In this document: one piece after another, positions 52,936-64,000 of the stretch
Layout: every line of letters begins with the position of its first letter
Numbering within the stretch: the first letter of the stretch is position 1
Assembly (NCBI GenBank): GCA_030248135.1
Contig: JASANC010003551.1
Coordinates: 44,288 to 108,287 of the forward strand
Direction: 5' to 3'
DNA length: 64,000 bases
From: Theristus sp. LFF4_11
Lineage: Eukaryota; Nematoda; Chromadorea; Monhysterida; Xyalidae
Position numbers and translations under genes: made by a program
The notes under the pieces: model-generated
Databases searched by the model: none
Told to the model about the DNA's origin: nothing
Seen by the model: the letters and a program-made list of their open reading frames with translations, nothing else

Positions 52936-55726
52936 TCACTGATTTCGATGTCGTCGCAAGACCCGGTTGAGAGCGATGCTCAATTGTGGAACAGCACCGT
53001 TCTCGTGGTATTGCCAGTCGGACGCATAGATCACGTTGTCAAAGTCACCTGTGATTCGCCTGAGAATGTCTCTGTTCGGCCTTTCGCTGAGTCCAACGCT
53101 GACCACCTGAACACCGAGGCGGGCGGCTGTCGCGATCGATCGGTGCACATCGTTGCGTTCGTAGCCGACGTGCCCATCGGTGAACAGCACAATCACGTGC
53201 GGCACGTTCGAACGGCCACCCTGAGAAGAATACGTACAAAAAAATAATTTACAATTTTTAAAAATTTAGAAAAGTTCGTCAAAACGTTAAACAGTCAGTC
53301 AGAAACACGTCAGACTAAGAAACAGTGCAGTCGAATTGATAATGCACAGATTAACATTAATAAACAATGCCAATATCTTATCAAATTCTTATCTTATCAA
53401 CATGCTAAAATCCATTGCAAAATTCATTTCCAGCCAAAACTCATTCTAAAATTTAGAAAAACGAGCAAACGCACAAAGCGTTCGCCGAAGCCACGTCTGC
53501 TGATTCGCTCAATCGCCTTCGACAGATACAGAACGCCGCCCATCTGGCGTGTCTTGAGGACATCGATTGCGAATTGCTCAACGTTTGAGTGTTTGTACAG
53601 AGGCACCTCGATGTAAACGTTTGCGGCCAATTGCAACAGACCGACACGAGTCGACTCATCGCTCAGAGAGCGCACGTTATCTAGGACAAGCCCTGCGATC
53701 GTTTGCAATGCGTGACGAAAGTCGTCGTCACTGATACTGCCAGAGCCGTCGACGGCGAAATAAATGTCTGCTGGATAGTCGAGCACGATGCTGTTGGATG
53801 TCTCTGTTTCAATGCTCTTTAATGTCTCTGGTTCGATGCTCTTTGATGTCTCTGTTTCGATACTCTTCAACCGTTCAGGTTGTTGCTGTGGTGTTGTGAT
53901 TGAAGACACAAACGCAGTTTGTCTGGTTGTCTTGGTCATCTTCGTTTTTTGGTCAACGGTTTTTAGAGGTTCTGTTGTTCTGACTCTTGAAATTTTAGTT
54001 GTCACTTCAGCAGCTAGCGTTTTCGTTGTCGATCTTTGAGTTGTCGCTGATAGTTTTTGAGTTATGGATGTTTCTGGATCAGATGTTGTTTTTAGTTTTG
54101 AAGCTGGAATTGTCGCTTCTTTGGCTGCTATCGTTTTCAATTCTGATGTGTTGGTGGTTTCTGTAGTTGACTTTTCTGGGGATGTGGTTGTAGTTTCTTG
54201 TTCTGTGATTGAATTTTCTGGGGTTGTAGTTTTAGTTTCTTGTTGTGTGGTTGATTTTTCTGGGGTTGTGGCTGTGGTTTCTGGTTTTGTTGTTGGCTCT
54301 TCTGTGGTTGTGATTGTAGTTTCTTGTTCTCTGGTTGACTCATCTGGAGATGTGGTTGCAGTTTCTTGTTCTGTGGTTGACTTTTTTGGAGCTGTGGTCG
54401 TGGTTTCTTGTTCTGTTGTTGACCCCTCTTGGGTTGTCGTTGTAGTTGCTTGTTCTGTGATCGACTCTTCTAGGGTTGTGGTTTCAGTTTTTTGTTTTTT
54501 AATTGACTCTTCTGAGGTTGTAGTTGTAGTTTCTTGTTCTGTGGTTGACTCTTCTGTGGTTGTGGTTGTATTTGCTTGCTCTGTGGTTGACTCTTCTGGT
54601 GTTGTGGTTGTAGTTTCTTGTTCTGTGGTTGACTCTATTGGGGTTGTGGTTGTAGTTTCTTGTTCTGTGGTCGACGTTTCGGGGATTGTGGTTGTAGTTT
54701 TATGTTGTGTGGTTAACTCTTCTGGGGTTATAGTTGTGGTTTCTTGATCTGCAGCTGTGATGAACTTTGGAGTTGTGGTTGTTTCATTTTGCATTGTTGA
54801 AATTCTGGTGGTAATTATTTCTTCGGTTTCAGCAGTTACATGTATTTCAGAAGGTGTGATTCTGTTTTCTTGTGTTGTGGTAGTCAATTCTGACGCTCTA
54901 TTCGAAATTGTTTCTTTTGGAGCAATGGTTTTGGTTTGTGAATTTTCTGCAATGTTCTTGGTTGATCTTTGGGTCTTAGTGATGATTGCTGGAATTGTCA
55001 CTATGACTTGTTCCTGTGTTTCTTCAAACTGCTGCAGAGTGGTTGCTTTTGACCCTTCGGTAGTTGGCGTTTCGCTCATCTCAAAGAGTTCTGCTGATTC
55101 TTCCGTGTCTGCAAAAGTATCACGTGCATCTGAAGTTAGTTTGCGATCTGATTTCTCCGTCGTTGAAGGTTCTTCATCGAAGTCCTCTCTCATATCAGGG
55201 TCTGGATAAGATAAAACTTCTGACACAAACGTCGGCTCTCCTGTAGTTTCCGCGGGTTCCTGGTATTCAAAATTCAGACGGTAATTTGGCATTTTAAGCG
55301 ATTCTGATCCAGCGAAGACTTGTGGCTTGTGATCGGGTTCAAGGCCACTTGCTTCGATCGATTCTTCGATTGGTATTTCTTCTGTTTCTTCCTTTGTTCT
55401 TGCCCATTGTCCTTGGTCCAAAGCGCCTGTTCGACTGTGGCTTTCCTTATCGCCAGTAAATGACGGAAACTCGTGTTCGGCTGATTTTGCGGTTTCTCTG
55501 TGATTCGCTGGTTTGTGGGGTGCAGCCGTGACATTGCGATTTGTGACAAGCAGTGGAGCGCAATCCGTTGTTGCACACAGTGCAAACTGAAATGTATCAA
55601 AATGTTTTTTGATTTAAATAATTTTCACTTTTTTGAATCGGCAAACCAAATTTTTATGACTTTCAAACTTCTCAAAATGCCTACCGCGATCAAAAACGTT
55701 TCGCTCATCCACATGTCAGTTCGCAT
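52936..55726 (-). CDS. Secreted Thr-rich (mucin-like) vWA protein
   Basis: Three exons on the minus strand: 55726-55685, 55586-53475, 53220-52936; all introns are phase 0 (about 812 residues). A signal peptide spans intron 1 (MWMSETFLIA then FALCATT). An acidic/basic region is followed by a long Thr/Glu-rich region (about 170-560) built on a 14-residue unit (TTTTPEESTTEQET), probably O-glycosylated. The C-terminal vWA domain (about 618-812) has ADIYFAVDGSGS (intact DxSxS) and VIVLFTDGHVG. The intron within the vWA domain falls at the same place and phase as in the vWA-ZP gene. There is no ZP domain: the stop follows directly after the vWA fold. It is probably an extracellular matrix or adhesion protein; partners unknown. 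Confidence 0.87.
53990..54760 (-). repeat. 42-bp coding repeat (Thr/Glu-rich)
   Basis: Degenerate 42-bp units coding for TTTTPEESTTEQET and variants; roughly 17 units, more diverged than the 84-bp repeat of the neighbouring gene. Confidence 0.85.
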
Positions 55727-58480
55727 GATATGTTGTGTTTGAGGAACTCAGAATGGAATGAAAAACGTTCGTTCGCTGAGAAAAAAGTGACGAAAACTGA
55801 AAGAAAACAACTTGTTTAGTCCAACCACCGCCGGTTTTATAGAGTGTATTTTGAACGTGGTAGTATATTTACCTAAATAGTGAATGGGTCATTGTTTTCC
55901 ATCCATGACTGTTATTATGCGTGGGCTTTTGCTGACGCGTGTCTTTCGGAATTCACAGAGTATTTGAATTGTTTTTTTAGAAACTTTTTCTGATTCATCA
56001 TTCAAAATTGACGCGACTCGCTAAGATTTGTTGTCAGCGCGCATCCAGTTCTAAAGCGCATTATTCAATAACCCTGTTTTGAATTCAATGTAAGCCTGTT
56101 TTTTCCTCACTGCGCATGACTTTTCATTTTGTTATGAAATTGACACATTAGCAAGACATGTTTATGCGTCAAAAGGTTTAACGCGTGACCGCACGTTGAA
56201 ATTTTTTTTTCAAAACGTTCTGTCATAGCGAGTCGAACTCACATGCACAGTATTGGCTGATCAGTGGTAAATTTCAACTCTGATCCAGTGTTTTATGTGT
56301 TTTTTAATATTTAATCCAATCAGACGAAAAAAAATAAATGACGCATTGCGAAATTACACAGCATTGCGTAATCAATATCTTGGAAATTCAGACATTTGTC
56401 ACGCGTCACTTTAATTCCTCCCACGCTCTTGTCTCCGCCAAAACAAATGCGTCATTGCTGTACGACGAAATTGATCAACAATTAGTTAGTTATCCATTTC
56501 TGAGCTTCTCAACTGCTTTCACCCACGGGGCGTTGAGGAATTGACGTAAGGAACAAAACGTTTCAAGGACAAAAGCACCGCCTTTTATTCCACCGCATTC
56601 ATGCAGTTGGCCATTTTCATAAAACAGTTTTTGAACGTTACGTTGAATCCTGAATCCATGTCGCAAACAGTCACGTAAGCACGTTTTTACCGCCACGACG
56701 CCTAAATTTCAGCTTGAACCCGGAACGAATACCGCAGCGTTGCAACTCCTGAATTCGTCAAAGATCCAAAAGATTACACGTCGAGTTGGGCGGAACTGAA
56801 AGGATTGAAAGACATGAGCACGAGAAAGAGAACTTGGAGCTGATGACTGCTGATGAGATTTTTAGGATTCTTGTCACTGAAACTGTATTATTCTCGGTGA
56901 AGAGAGATCCTCGCAGAAATGCGTTTTCAAAAAAATTCGTGTGACCAAGCTTTTATTGAACGAGACGTTTTCATTTTGGCTAAGACACAGAAAGTGGGAA
57001 CTAGTAAAGTACATGTAGAATGTGCAAATGAATTTTATTCTCCGCATGTGACTGACTGTAAATGACGAAAAAAAATCGTGAAAAGCGCACTGTCTTTTTT
57101 GAACAGCACGTATATTCGAAGATAGATAAAACTGTAAAATATATTCGTTTTGTTGCTAATTTATGCTTTTACAGCACAGATTTAAAGACGGAATACGCCC
57201 GGAAATGTTTCGTGATGGCTCAAAAAAGAGACAGAACACCCTCTTTGTGATGCAAAGTGTACGAAAACCATTAAAAAAACTTATTGCTTGTTTTGACTGA
57301 ATTTGGCTATATTTTGCAACATAAAATACCAAACAGCCTAGTTGGCGTGTCATGGTGTCAGGTTCGAGTGAATCAAGTTGCAAATATAACTTACTGCGCT
57401 CAAATGCAGCATTTAATTAAAAGATGTGCGCTCATTGCGTCGCTTAGCGCCACAAACTAAAAACGTAGGAAATGAATATCAGCTGTTTTTGTCTGATTTG
57501 TTATTGGCAGTGTTATTATTTTTGTAATTCAATCTTTCATATGCTCAATGACCTTTTTTGTCCAAGTTTGAAAAATAATTCCGGTGCGGCAGAATAATAC
57601 GGCTTTTGTTTCGTTTAACGGAAGCAATAACATCAGTCATCTATTCTGAACGACTTTCATTTCACATGCACATGCATTCCATGTGGATTGATGGTAAGTT
57701 TATGAAAAATGCGTTGGTGCGACGTTTCTCATTGTGACGTCGGTTTCAAATTCAACATCGGATTTTAACAAAAAAACAGCTCAGTTGGTATTTAACAGAA
57801 AAACTGCTTTCTTTGGGCAATCCGAAAACAGAATAACCAAATTAACGTCGATATCAAAAAAATTATGAACGAAAAATAACGCACACCGTGTTACGCTCAT
57901 CAGTGTTCAAAGCTCGAATGTTTTTTTTGTGAGGACAATTCTTTTCAACTGCTCTAGCTCTTTTTACGCTGACTGTGAATATTTTAGCAGTTTATAGACG
58001 CCGGTGAGCTATAATCATCACAGATAGACCGCATTAGCGGATGGGTTTTGTTTTTAGCACAGTATGTTTTTAGAGAAAAAAAAACAAGAGTATTGCATTT
58101 CACATTCCGGTTTTTTATCTAGGGTCTTTTTTAGCCTTGTCATTTTCCTATCCTCAAAAATGCGTGTGCGCACGCACACGCACACGCACAGCCTGTGTAT
58201 GGCATTTCAATCTCAGTTCGTACTGATTTCTTTTTTTTAAATCTCCTCAGCGGATCGAAGTAAAACTGAATTGAGCTAATTTGCGGCGTAGTGTATCATC
58301 CTAAGATGAGTTGTGTTTTAGGGCTACATACAATGACATACAGTATTGCATAGAGTGTTGTTTGTGTTCGCGTCTAACATGTTTGCATGCTTATGTGTTT
58401 AGCAAAGCAACGCAACAACCCGATTGGCGACGACTGCATACATGTATTTGTAAAACTTCGAAGTATAGTTCTTTTTAATA
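55727..58480. other. No gene recognised
   Basis: Upstream of the Thr-rich vWA gene; AT-rich throughout. Short frames only, and a small (CA)n/(CG)n tract near 58165-58190. Confidence 0.5.
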
Positions 58481-58486
58481 TTTGAA

Positions 58487-58690
58487 GCCCCCCCCCCATC
58501 TCCGCCCACCGATTACGGAAACCCGAAGGTACCAAACTCAGGTGGGTTTGGGGAATGGACGGCTCATCATCCCGTGGAACCAATACCCTCACCACGTGAG
58601 GGGGACAGCCTCGCCCCGCTCTGTTCTGGGGCACCAGAGATCTCAGCCCGATATATCCCCGTGGGGCAGCGAACCCGAATGTTTTCGTTG
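58487..58690. other. GC-rich island of unknown origin
   Basis: About 200 bases of markedly higher GC than the surroundings, beginning with a C-run and containing GGTACCAAACTCAGG and ATATATCCCCGTGGGGCAGC. It could be the end of an unrecognised retroelement or a structured RNA. A minus-strand frame runs across it without recognisable motif. It is followed 17 bases later by a MITE. Confidence 0.35.
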
Positions 58691-58707
58691 AAAACCTGTG
58701 TATGACC

Positions 58708-58938
58708 TATTTTTTCAAGCGTGTCCCACTGAACTGACGTCATGTGCCGCCAAACACGCGCTTGCCGTTCACAGCAAACCAGACTTTCCGTTTAGCCGAT
58801 TTCTTCCCGTAAACAAATGGTGAATGTCGAATCAGTCACACCAAACTGACATTTTAGTGCCGTATTTTGACAAACGGGCGTTTTTAAAGCAAATGACGTC
58901 ATTTTATTCCGGACACGTTTGAATAAATGCACAATAGT
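58708..58938 (+). mobile_element. CRE-bearing MITE, copy 4 (intergenic)
   Basis: Same family as 6813. Both TGACGTCA palindromes are present (near 58736 and 58896), and the ends match (AAGCGTGTCCCACTGAACTG; CCGGACACGTTTGAATAAAT). Confidence 0.8.
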
Positions 58939-60232
58939 TATTAGAGTAGAGAGCTAATATCTTTTGTTTTGGTCCCGCGTCTCAATGCGCGCATAGATGG
59001 CTAAGCAGTTTCATGCACGACGCGGGAATTCAAAATTGTCAAAGGGATCCGTGTCCCCTAAATGAGGCCGGGTCACTTAGGCTATTCTGAATTACACATA
59101 CTGATTGAAACTAGTTTCCTTTTACGTCCGCAACCGTATTGAGTCGCAAGACTTAAAGAAAAGGTAATACACTGACGGCAAAGAGCTACACTGGCGGCAG
59201 TTCGAACATGCATTTGCACGCACTGGAAATTGTTTCACGACAGACGCTGCAAATTTGAAATTATAAAGACTGAATGTATCTGGCGTTAATTTTTTTCAAA
59301 AAAATAGAAAAATGGAACTAATCAAACTCTTTTTCAAAAAAAAACAATTTGCCTCTTGTTTGGACGAGTTCGGCTGTTCAGGTGTGCGGTTTCTCCACAC
59401 ATCATTTAACATTACCTTAGCATGAACCTCCACTGTCGCTCTGCTTTCGTGTTTCACGAAACGCCGCAGGCGCGATAAAACAGGACAGAAGGTTTTTGCG
59501 TTCAATCTCATTTGTTATTACTTTGCTCTTTCTTTTCGTCGACAGTGTGATATACAATTGTGTGTACATAGGGTATCTCGGAAAGAAAATGTCATTTTCC
59601 TTGCACAAGCCATGCAATCACAGAGACATGCGAAAACCATTTTGTGAGCTTGAACTTCCGACGTGTAGTGCATGCAAAAAGCAGCATGCGTGTGTTGAAA
59701 AGCGAGAAAAACAAAACAATTTATTTGCGAACTTCTAAATTGCTGTGCTTTGTAAAATAGTGACGTACAACTTTTTTAAAAAGTTTCTTGTACTACTCAT
59801 AACTTGACTGCATTTTTCTTCTAAAAAATAGATCGTTCAAGTTTTTCGGTTTAAAAGGTGATTGTGGAACCCCTGACCACCAGCCTACTTTTACTTATTT
59901 TTATTGTTCTATCACGATGTTGAATGAAAAAATGAAGCGGTTTTATATAGCCCGAATGTTTTTTGTTTTATGGCAGCCCACCAATGAAACCAATATACGT
60001 AATCGGTGAATCGTGGGACGCGCGGCAGCGCAGTCCCACAATATTATTTCAGAAAGCTCATTGCGACTATTTTGAAATTTCAATCGACCATAACATTCAT
60101 GATAAATGACTAAACCAAGAAATGCTATTTGCTGTGCTAAGGTGGCCCGATACCCTATCCATCCAAACCAAAAAATTAAACATCGGTTGCTTCTGTAATT
60201 TTACAGAACAAAAAAACCGAAAAAAAATTCAG
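58939..60232. other. No gene recognised
   Basis: AT-rich. A short frame at 59496-59738 (+) resembles a signal peptide plus six cysteines but lacks an ATG at its start. Confidence 0.45.
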
Positions 60233-60234
60233 GT

Positions 60235-60285
<51 letters not shown>

Positions 60286-60290
60286 CGACC
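60233..60290 (+). repeat. (GTT)n microsatellite
   Basis: About 19 GTT units with two GTC variants, ending 23 bases before the left end of composite element copy C. Confidence 0.95.
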
Positions 60291-60313
60291 GTTTCGGTGT
60301 CCACGAAAAATCA

Positions 60314-63300
60314 TGCGGATGCGCGAGCGAGCGCCAGCGAGCGGACAGCGCATCACGCATAATATGAGCCGTTATCCCCTCGCGCGCTTTTTTTAAATTT
60401 GCTCGCTGCGTCCAGCGAGCGTAGTATAAGCTACAAACCTGCTCCTGTGCACACGAAACGAACACCCAAAGTTGTGCTTGGAGCCGCGAAAAAATTTTTA
60501 TCGGACAACTTTTCATACGCTGTAGACACGAAAAACCTATTCTGAAATTTATGTTACTTATTTTTGTTTCTATTTTTTTTTCTGGTATGTAATCATATGT
60601 GTTCGCCCTTTCAATTTTTACCTGCGACACTTTCACAGTCAAACAAAAATGTTTCCTGGGGTAATTTCACCTGGAGATTTTGAAAATTGGGTTAATTTTT
60701 TGCCCTGACCCACTTTTTGGGTAAAAAATGGGCATTTTTCAAAAATCGAAGGGTTTTTACCTGGTTTCAAGTGTTCGCCCTTTCAATTTTTAGCTGGGAC
60801 ACTTTCACAGTTGAACAAAAATGTTTCCTATAGTCGGACTGGATAATTTCGGGCATTAGCTGATTGGCTGGAGCGTTACCGTAATCAGATTCATGCGCGG
60901 GCCCTTCAAATTGCATTTTGCTTTTTTTAAATTTCTAATTTTTGAGTGTGTGTGGTGATGAATGTTTGAATTTTCAATGGACAAAACTTGTTTGTGATTT
61001 ATGAAATGCAGAAAAATCAAAAAAAGTAAAGTTCAAGGCGAATTATTATTTTTTTCAAAAAAAGAACGACGACGACGGTGACAAATGTAAATTAAAGTTT
61101 GGCCATGAAAGCTGCTGTTCTGTATTTTTAAACTGCAACAAATTGTCTATAAACAGTTCAAAGATGTAGAAAAACTAAAATCAGCTGTTTCCAAAGGCAC
61201 AAATTCATTTTCCAAAAAAAGAACGACGGCGACAGCAACGACGACAACTGAAAATGTTGTTGTGTTTGATTTTTAATTTAAAATTTTGTTTATGATGATT
61301 TGTTTTGTGGGAAAAATTTAAAAAGCAATCGGTTTTCAAACGAATATTCATTTTTCAAGCGTCGAGAGCACATCACCGTCGCCGTCGTTCTTTTTTCTGA
61401 AAAAAAATAAAAATTCGCTTTAAAATGTACTTTTTTAATGTTTCTGTATTTCATAAATAATAAACAAGTTTTGCCCATAAAAAATCCAAACATTCATCAA
61501 CACAATCACTCAAAAATTAAAAATTTTAAAAAAGCAAAGTGCAATAGAACCCGAATCGTGCGATTACGGCGAATCGGCCCATCAGCAAATCCTGCTACGG
61601 CCCGAAAAAGCCTTTCTCCGAGGGTAATTTCATCCGTATTTTCTGAAAATTTAGTTTATTTTTTTGCCCGGGCGCTTTAACTTTTTTCTAAAATTGTGCA
61701 TTTTTGAAAGTTCGTAGCATTTTGACTGAGTATCAGTTTTCACTCTTACAAATTTTGTCTGAGCTACGAAAAATAATAGGAAAAAGGTCTAGTCCGTAGT
61801 AATTCAATGCGCTGATCACGGATTTTGGGTTAGTTTTCTTACGTGAGCAACTCTAGATGCTGAATCGTGACGATTTCCGGCGAATCGGCCGTGGAAATCG
61901 GCGAAATCGGTCCAGAAATGAAAAACAAGAAAAGGGTGTTTTCCAGAGTAATTCAATGCGCTGATCACGGATTTTGGGTTAGTTTTCTTACGTGAGCAAC
62001 TCTAGATACCGAATCGTGACGATTTCGGGCGAATCGGCCGTCGAAATTGGCGAAATCGGTCCAGAAACGAAAAATAAGAAAAGGGTGTTTTCCAGGGTAA
62101 TTCAATGCGCTGATTACGAATTTTGGGTTAGTTTTTTATGCAAGCAACTCTAGATGCTGAATCGTGACGATGTCGGGCGAATCGGCCGTGGAAATCGGCG
62201 AAATCGGTCCAGAAACGAAAAACAAGGAAAAAATGTTTTCCAGGGTAATTCAATGCGCTGATCACGGATATTGGGTTAGTTTTCTTACGTGAGCAACTCT
62301 AGATGCTGAATCGTGACGATTTCGGGCGAATCGGCCGTGGAAATTGGCAAAATCGGTCCAGAAACGAAAAACAAGAAAAGGGTGTTTTCCATGGTAATTC
62401 AATGCGCTGATCACGGATTTTTGATTAGTTTTCTTATGTGAGCAACTCTAGATACTGAATCGTGACGATTTCGGGCGAATCGGTCGTGGAAATTGGCGAA
62501 ATCAATCCGGATACGAAAAACGAGAAAAAGATGTTTTCCAGGGTAATTCAATGCGGTGATCACGGATTTTGGTTAGTTTTCTTACGTGAGCTACTCTAGA
62601 TGCTGAACCGTGACGATTTCGGGCGAATCGGCCGTGGAAATTGGCGAAATCGGTCCAGAAACGAAAAATAAGAAAAGGGTGTTTTCCAGGGTAATTCAAT
62701 GCGCTGATCACGGATTTTGTGTTAGTTTTTTCAAGTGAGCAACTCTAGTTACAGAATCGTGACGATTTGGGGCGAATCGGCAGTGGAATTTAGTGAAACC
62801 GGTCCAGAAATGAAAAACAAGAAATCGGTGTTTTCCATGGTAATTCATTGCGCCGATCACGGCTTTTGGGTCAGTTTTCTTATGTGAGCAATTCTAGGTA
62901 CTGAATCGTGACGATTTTGGGCAAATCGGCCGTAAAAATAGCATAGACGAAATTGGCCTGAAAACGAAAAATGAAAAACCTGAGTTGTCCGGGGTTTAGA
63001 AGAATGTGTGACCAACGTATTGTGATTTTGGTCCGACCTTTGGGGCTTATGTAAAAGTCAGAATATTATCTAAAAATGCGGGAGACGCATATAAAAGGAG
63101 GAATATGGCCTTGTGTAAGCAGTGAAAGACTTGGCTCGACAACGCTTTTCAAGTCTCTGATGTGGTACACACGGATACAAGTACATAAGAGTCATATTTT
63201 TGCGCCGTTTATTTTTTATTTCGGTTGCAAGTGGCAACCCTCGTACATTGTAGACAAATGAAACTTTCACATTTGCTTTTTTCTAGCTTTTAGCGACCTC

Positions 63301-64000
63301 TAAAACTACTAAAATAACGATCAGACTTTAGATCGCTGACACTGGTTTGCACAAAGTGTATCGCAGAGGCATTGGGAACGCAAGGTGTCCTTCTGTGGCA
63401 AAGGCAATGACTCACCGGTTTATCCTGTCACAAGAGTTTGGTAAAAAGGGTGAAAATCAACGGAAGACAACACTTTTTGCACTGGTGCTGCTGTATGCAC
63501 AGCGGTGCGTACGTCAGCAACAACGATAAAGCTACATGCAGCAATGTTTTGCAATCTCTGATGTTTCTGTTTTTTGCACAGAATTTACAGTATAGCCGAT
63601 TAAACATGGCAGTTTTTTTCAGGGTGCAAGGAGCGCGCGAATTTTGAATGAAAGAAAAAGAAGTTCAGAAACCAAATTGTATGCCAAATTTGACGCGTTT
63701 TTTTAAACTAATGGATTATCCGTATTATTCTGTTCATTCTTTCTCCCTTGCACACGTGATTGGAAATTATGTTGGCATTTTTTGAAAAAGACAACTCCTA
63801 GTCAGCGATTAATCCCGCCTTGATGGACTGCCTGATTTATTCGGCCATGCTGTACAGAATTTCGCACATGATGTGATTTTAGACTAAACTGAAGAGGACA
63901 ATTGAAAAATATCTAGATAACTTCAAAGTTTTTACGCTTTTCAGCAAGCTTTTAAACAACAAACGCGGCGCAAAAATATGACTCTTATGTACTTGTATCC
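60314..64000 (+). mobile_element. Composite non-autonomous repeat element, copy C (cut by window end)
   Basis: Same order as copy A: GC-rich left end at 60314, TTCGCCCTTT blocks at about 60600-60830, about eight 148-bp units at 61830-62960, then the terminal module from 63066. The module is more complete than in copy A: it keeps about 80 bp around 63565-63645 deleted there. The second arm begins near 63966 and runs off the window. A separate element interrupts it at about 60830-61618. Confidence 0.85.
60830..61618. mobile_element. TIR element inserted in composite copy C
   Basis: About 790 bases not present in copies A or B; flanking sequence GTTTCCTA...GGGTAATTTCATCC is continuous in copy A. 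Its arms of about 200 bp are inverted: TTTTTGAGTGTGTGTGGTGA near 60941 corresponds to TCATCAACACAATCACTCAA near 61495, and AACGACGACGACGGTGAC near 61066 to GTCGCCGTCGTTC near 61378. No coding capacity. Confidence 0.75.

Noticed and set aside
53788..55209. Val/Ser-rich plus-strand frames of up to 227 codons
   Set aside because: Antisense of the Thr/Glu-rich repeat of the minus-strand vWA gene; no splice or domain support.
56221..56300. tRNA-like 3' half (GAGTTCGACTC on the minus strand)
   Set aside because: No matching acceptor stem, D arm or A box upstream.
59496..59738. 80-codon frame resembling a small secreted Cys-rich protein
   Set aside because: No ATG at the 5' limit, no acceptor clearly preceding it and no recognisable cysteine framework.

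Overview
The window is eukaryotic and animal. It holds multi-exon genes with GT-AG introns, AATAAA signals, mobile-element relics and several satellite arrays. A vWA-ZP cuticlin-type protein, an innexin, a cathepsin D-like protease and a chemoreceptor-like 7TM receptor together point to a nematode or close relative (inference). Coding exons are clearly more GC-rich than the AT-rich introns and spacers. Gene models below were spliced by hand from reading-frame, phase and family-motif continuity.

Layout. 1-340: two units of a satellite. 350-6440: no convincing gene, two small TA-flanked inverted-repeat elements. 6443-12939 (+): a secreted, single-pass membrane protein with a Cu/Zn-SOD fold that keeps the zinc ligands but has lost three of the four copper ligands; its second intron carries a minisatellite split by a 3.25 kb mobile repeat. 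13926-17403 (+): cathepsin D-like aspartic protease, lacking about 34 residues exactly where a poly-G tract sits. 18009-21999 (-): 7TM receptor, tail to tail with the protease. 24.4-25.6 kb: an 8-bp satellite; 25.8-27.8 kb: a 222-bp satellite. 30283-38202 (+): innexin with four shared exons and two tandemly duplicated alternative 3' cassettes (part of extracellular loop 2, TM4 and C-tail), each with its own poly(A) signal; a possible third 3' exon lies at 38750. 40009-49012 (-): giant protein of about 2675 residues, vWA + about 70 copies of a 28-residue D/R/G-rich repeat + ZP domain. 52936-55726 (-): its vWA paralogue with a Thr-rich mucin-like region and no ZP domain. 55.7-60.2 kb: mostly empty. 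60.3-64 kb: third copy of the mobile repeat.

Relations. The two vWA genes share intron positions and phases, so they look like a tandem duplication; a 2.8 kb mobile repeat now separates them. Both products are secreted and probably extracellular-matrix or cuticle components. The same composite repeat, with 148-bp internal tandem units and a terminal module with long inverted repeats, occurs three times (7.9-11.2, 49.5-52.3, 60.3-64 kb). A separate roughly 235-bp element carrying two TGACGTCA palindromes occurs four times, three of them in introns.
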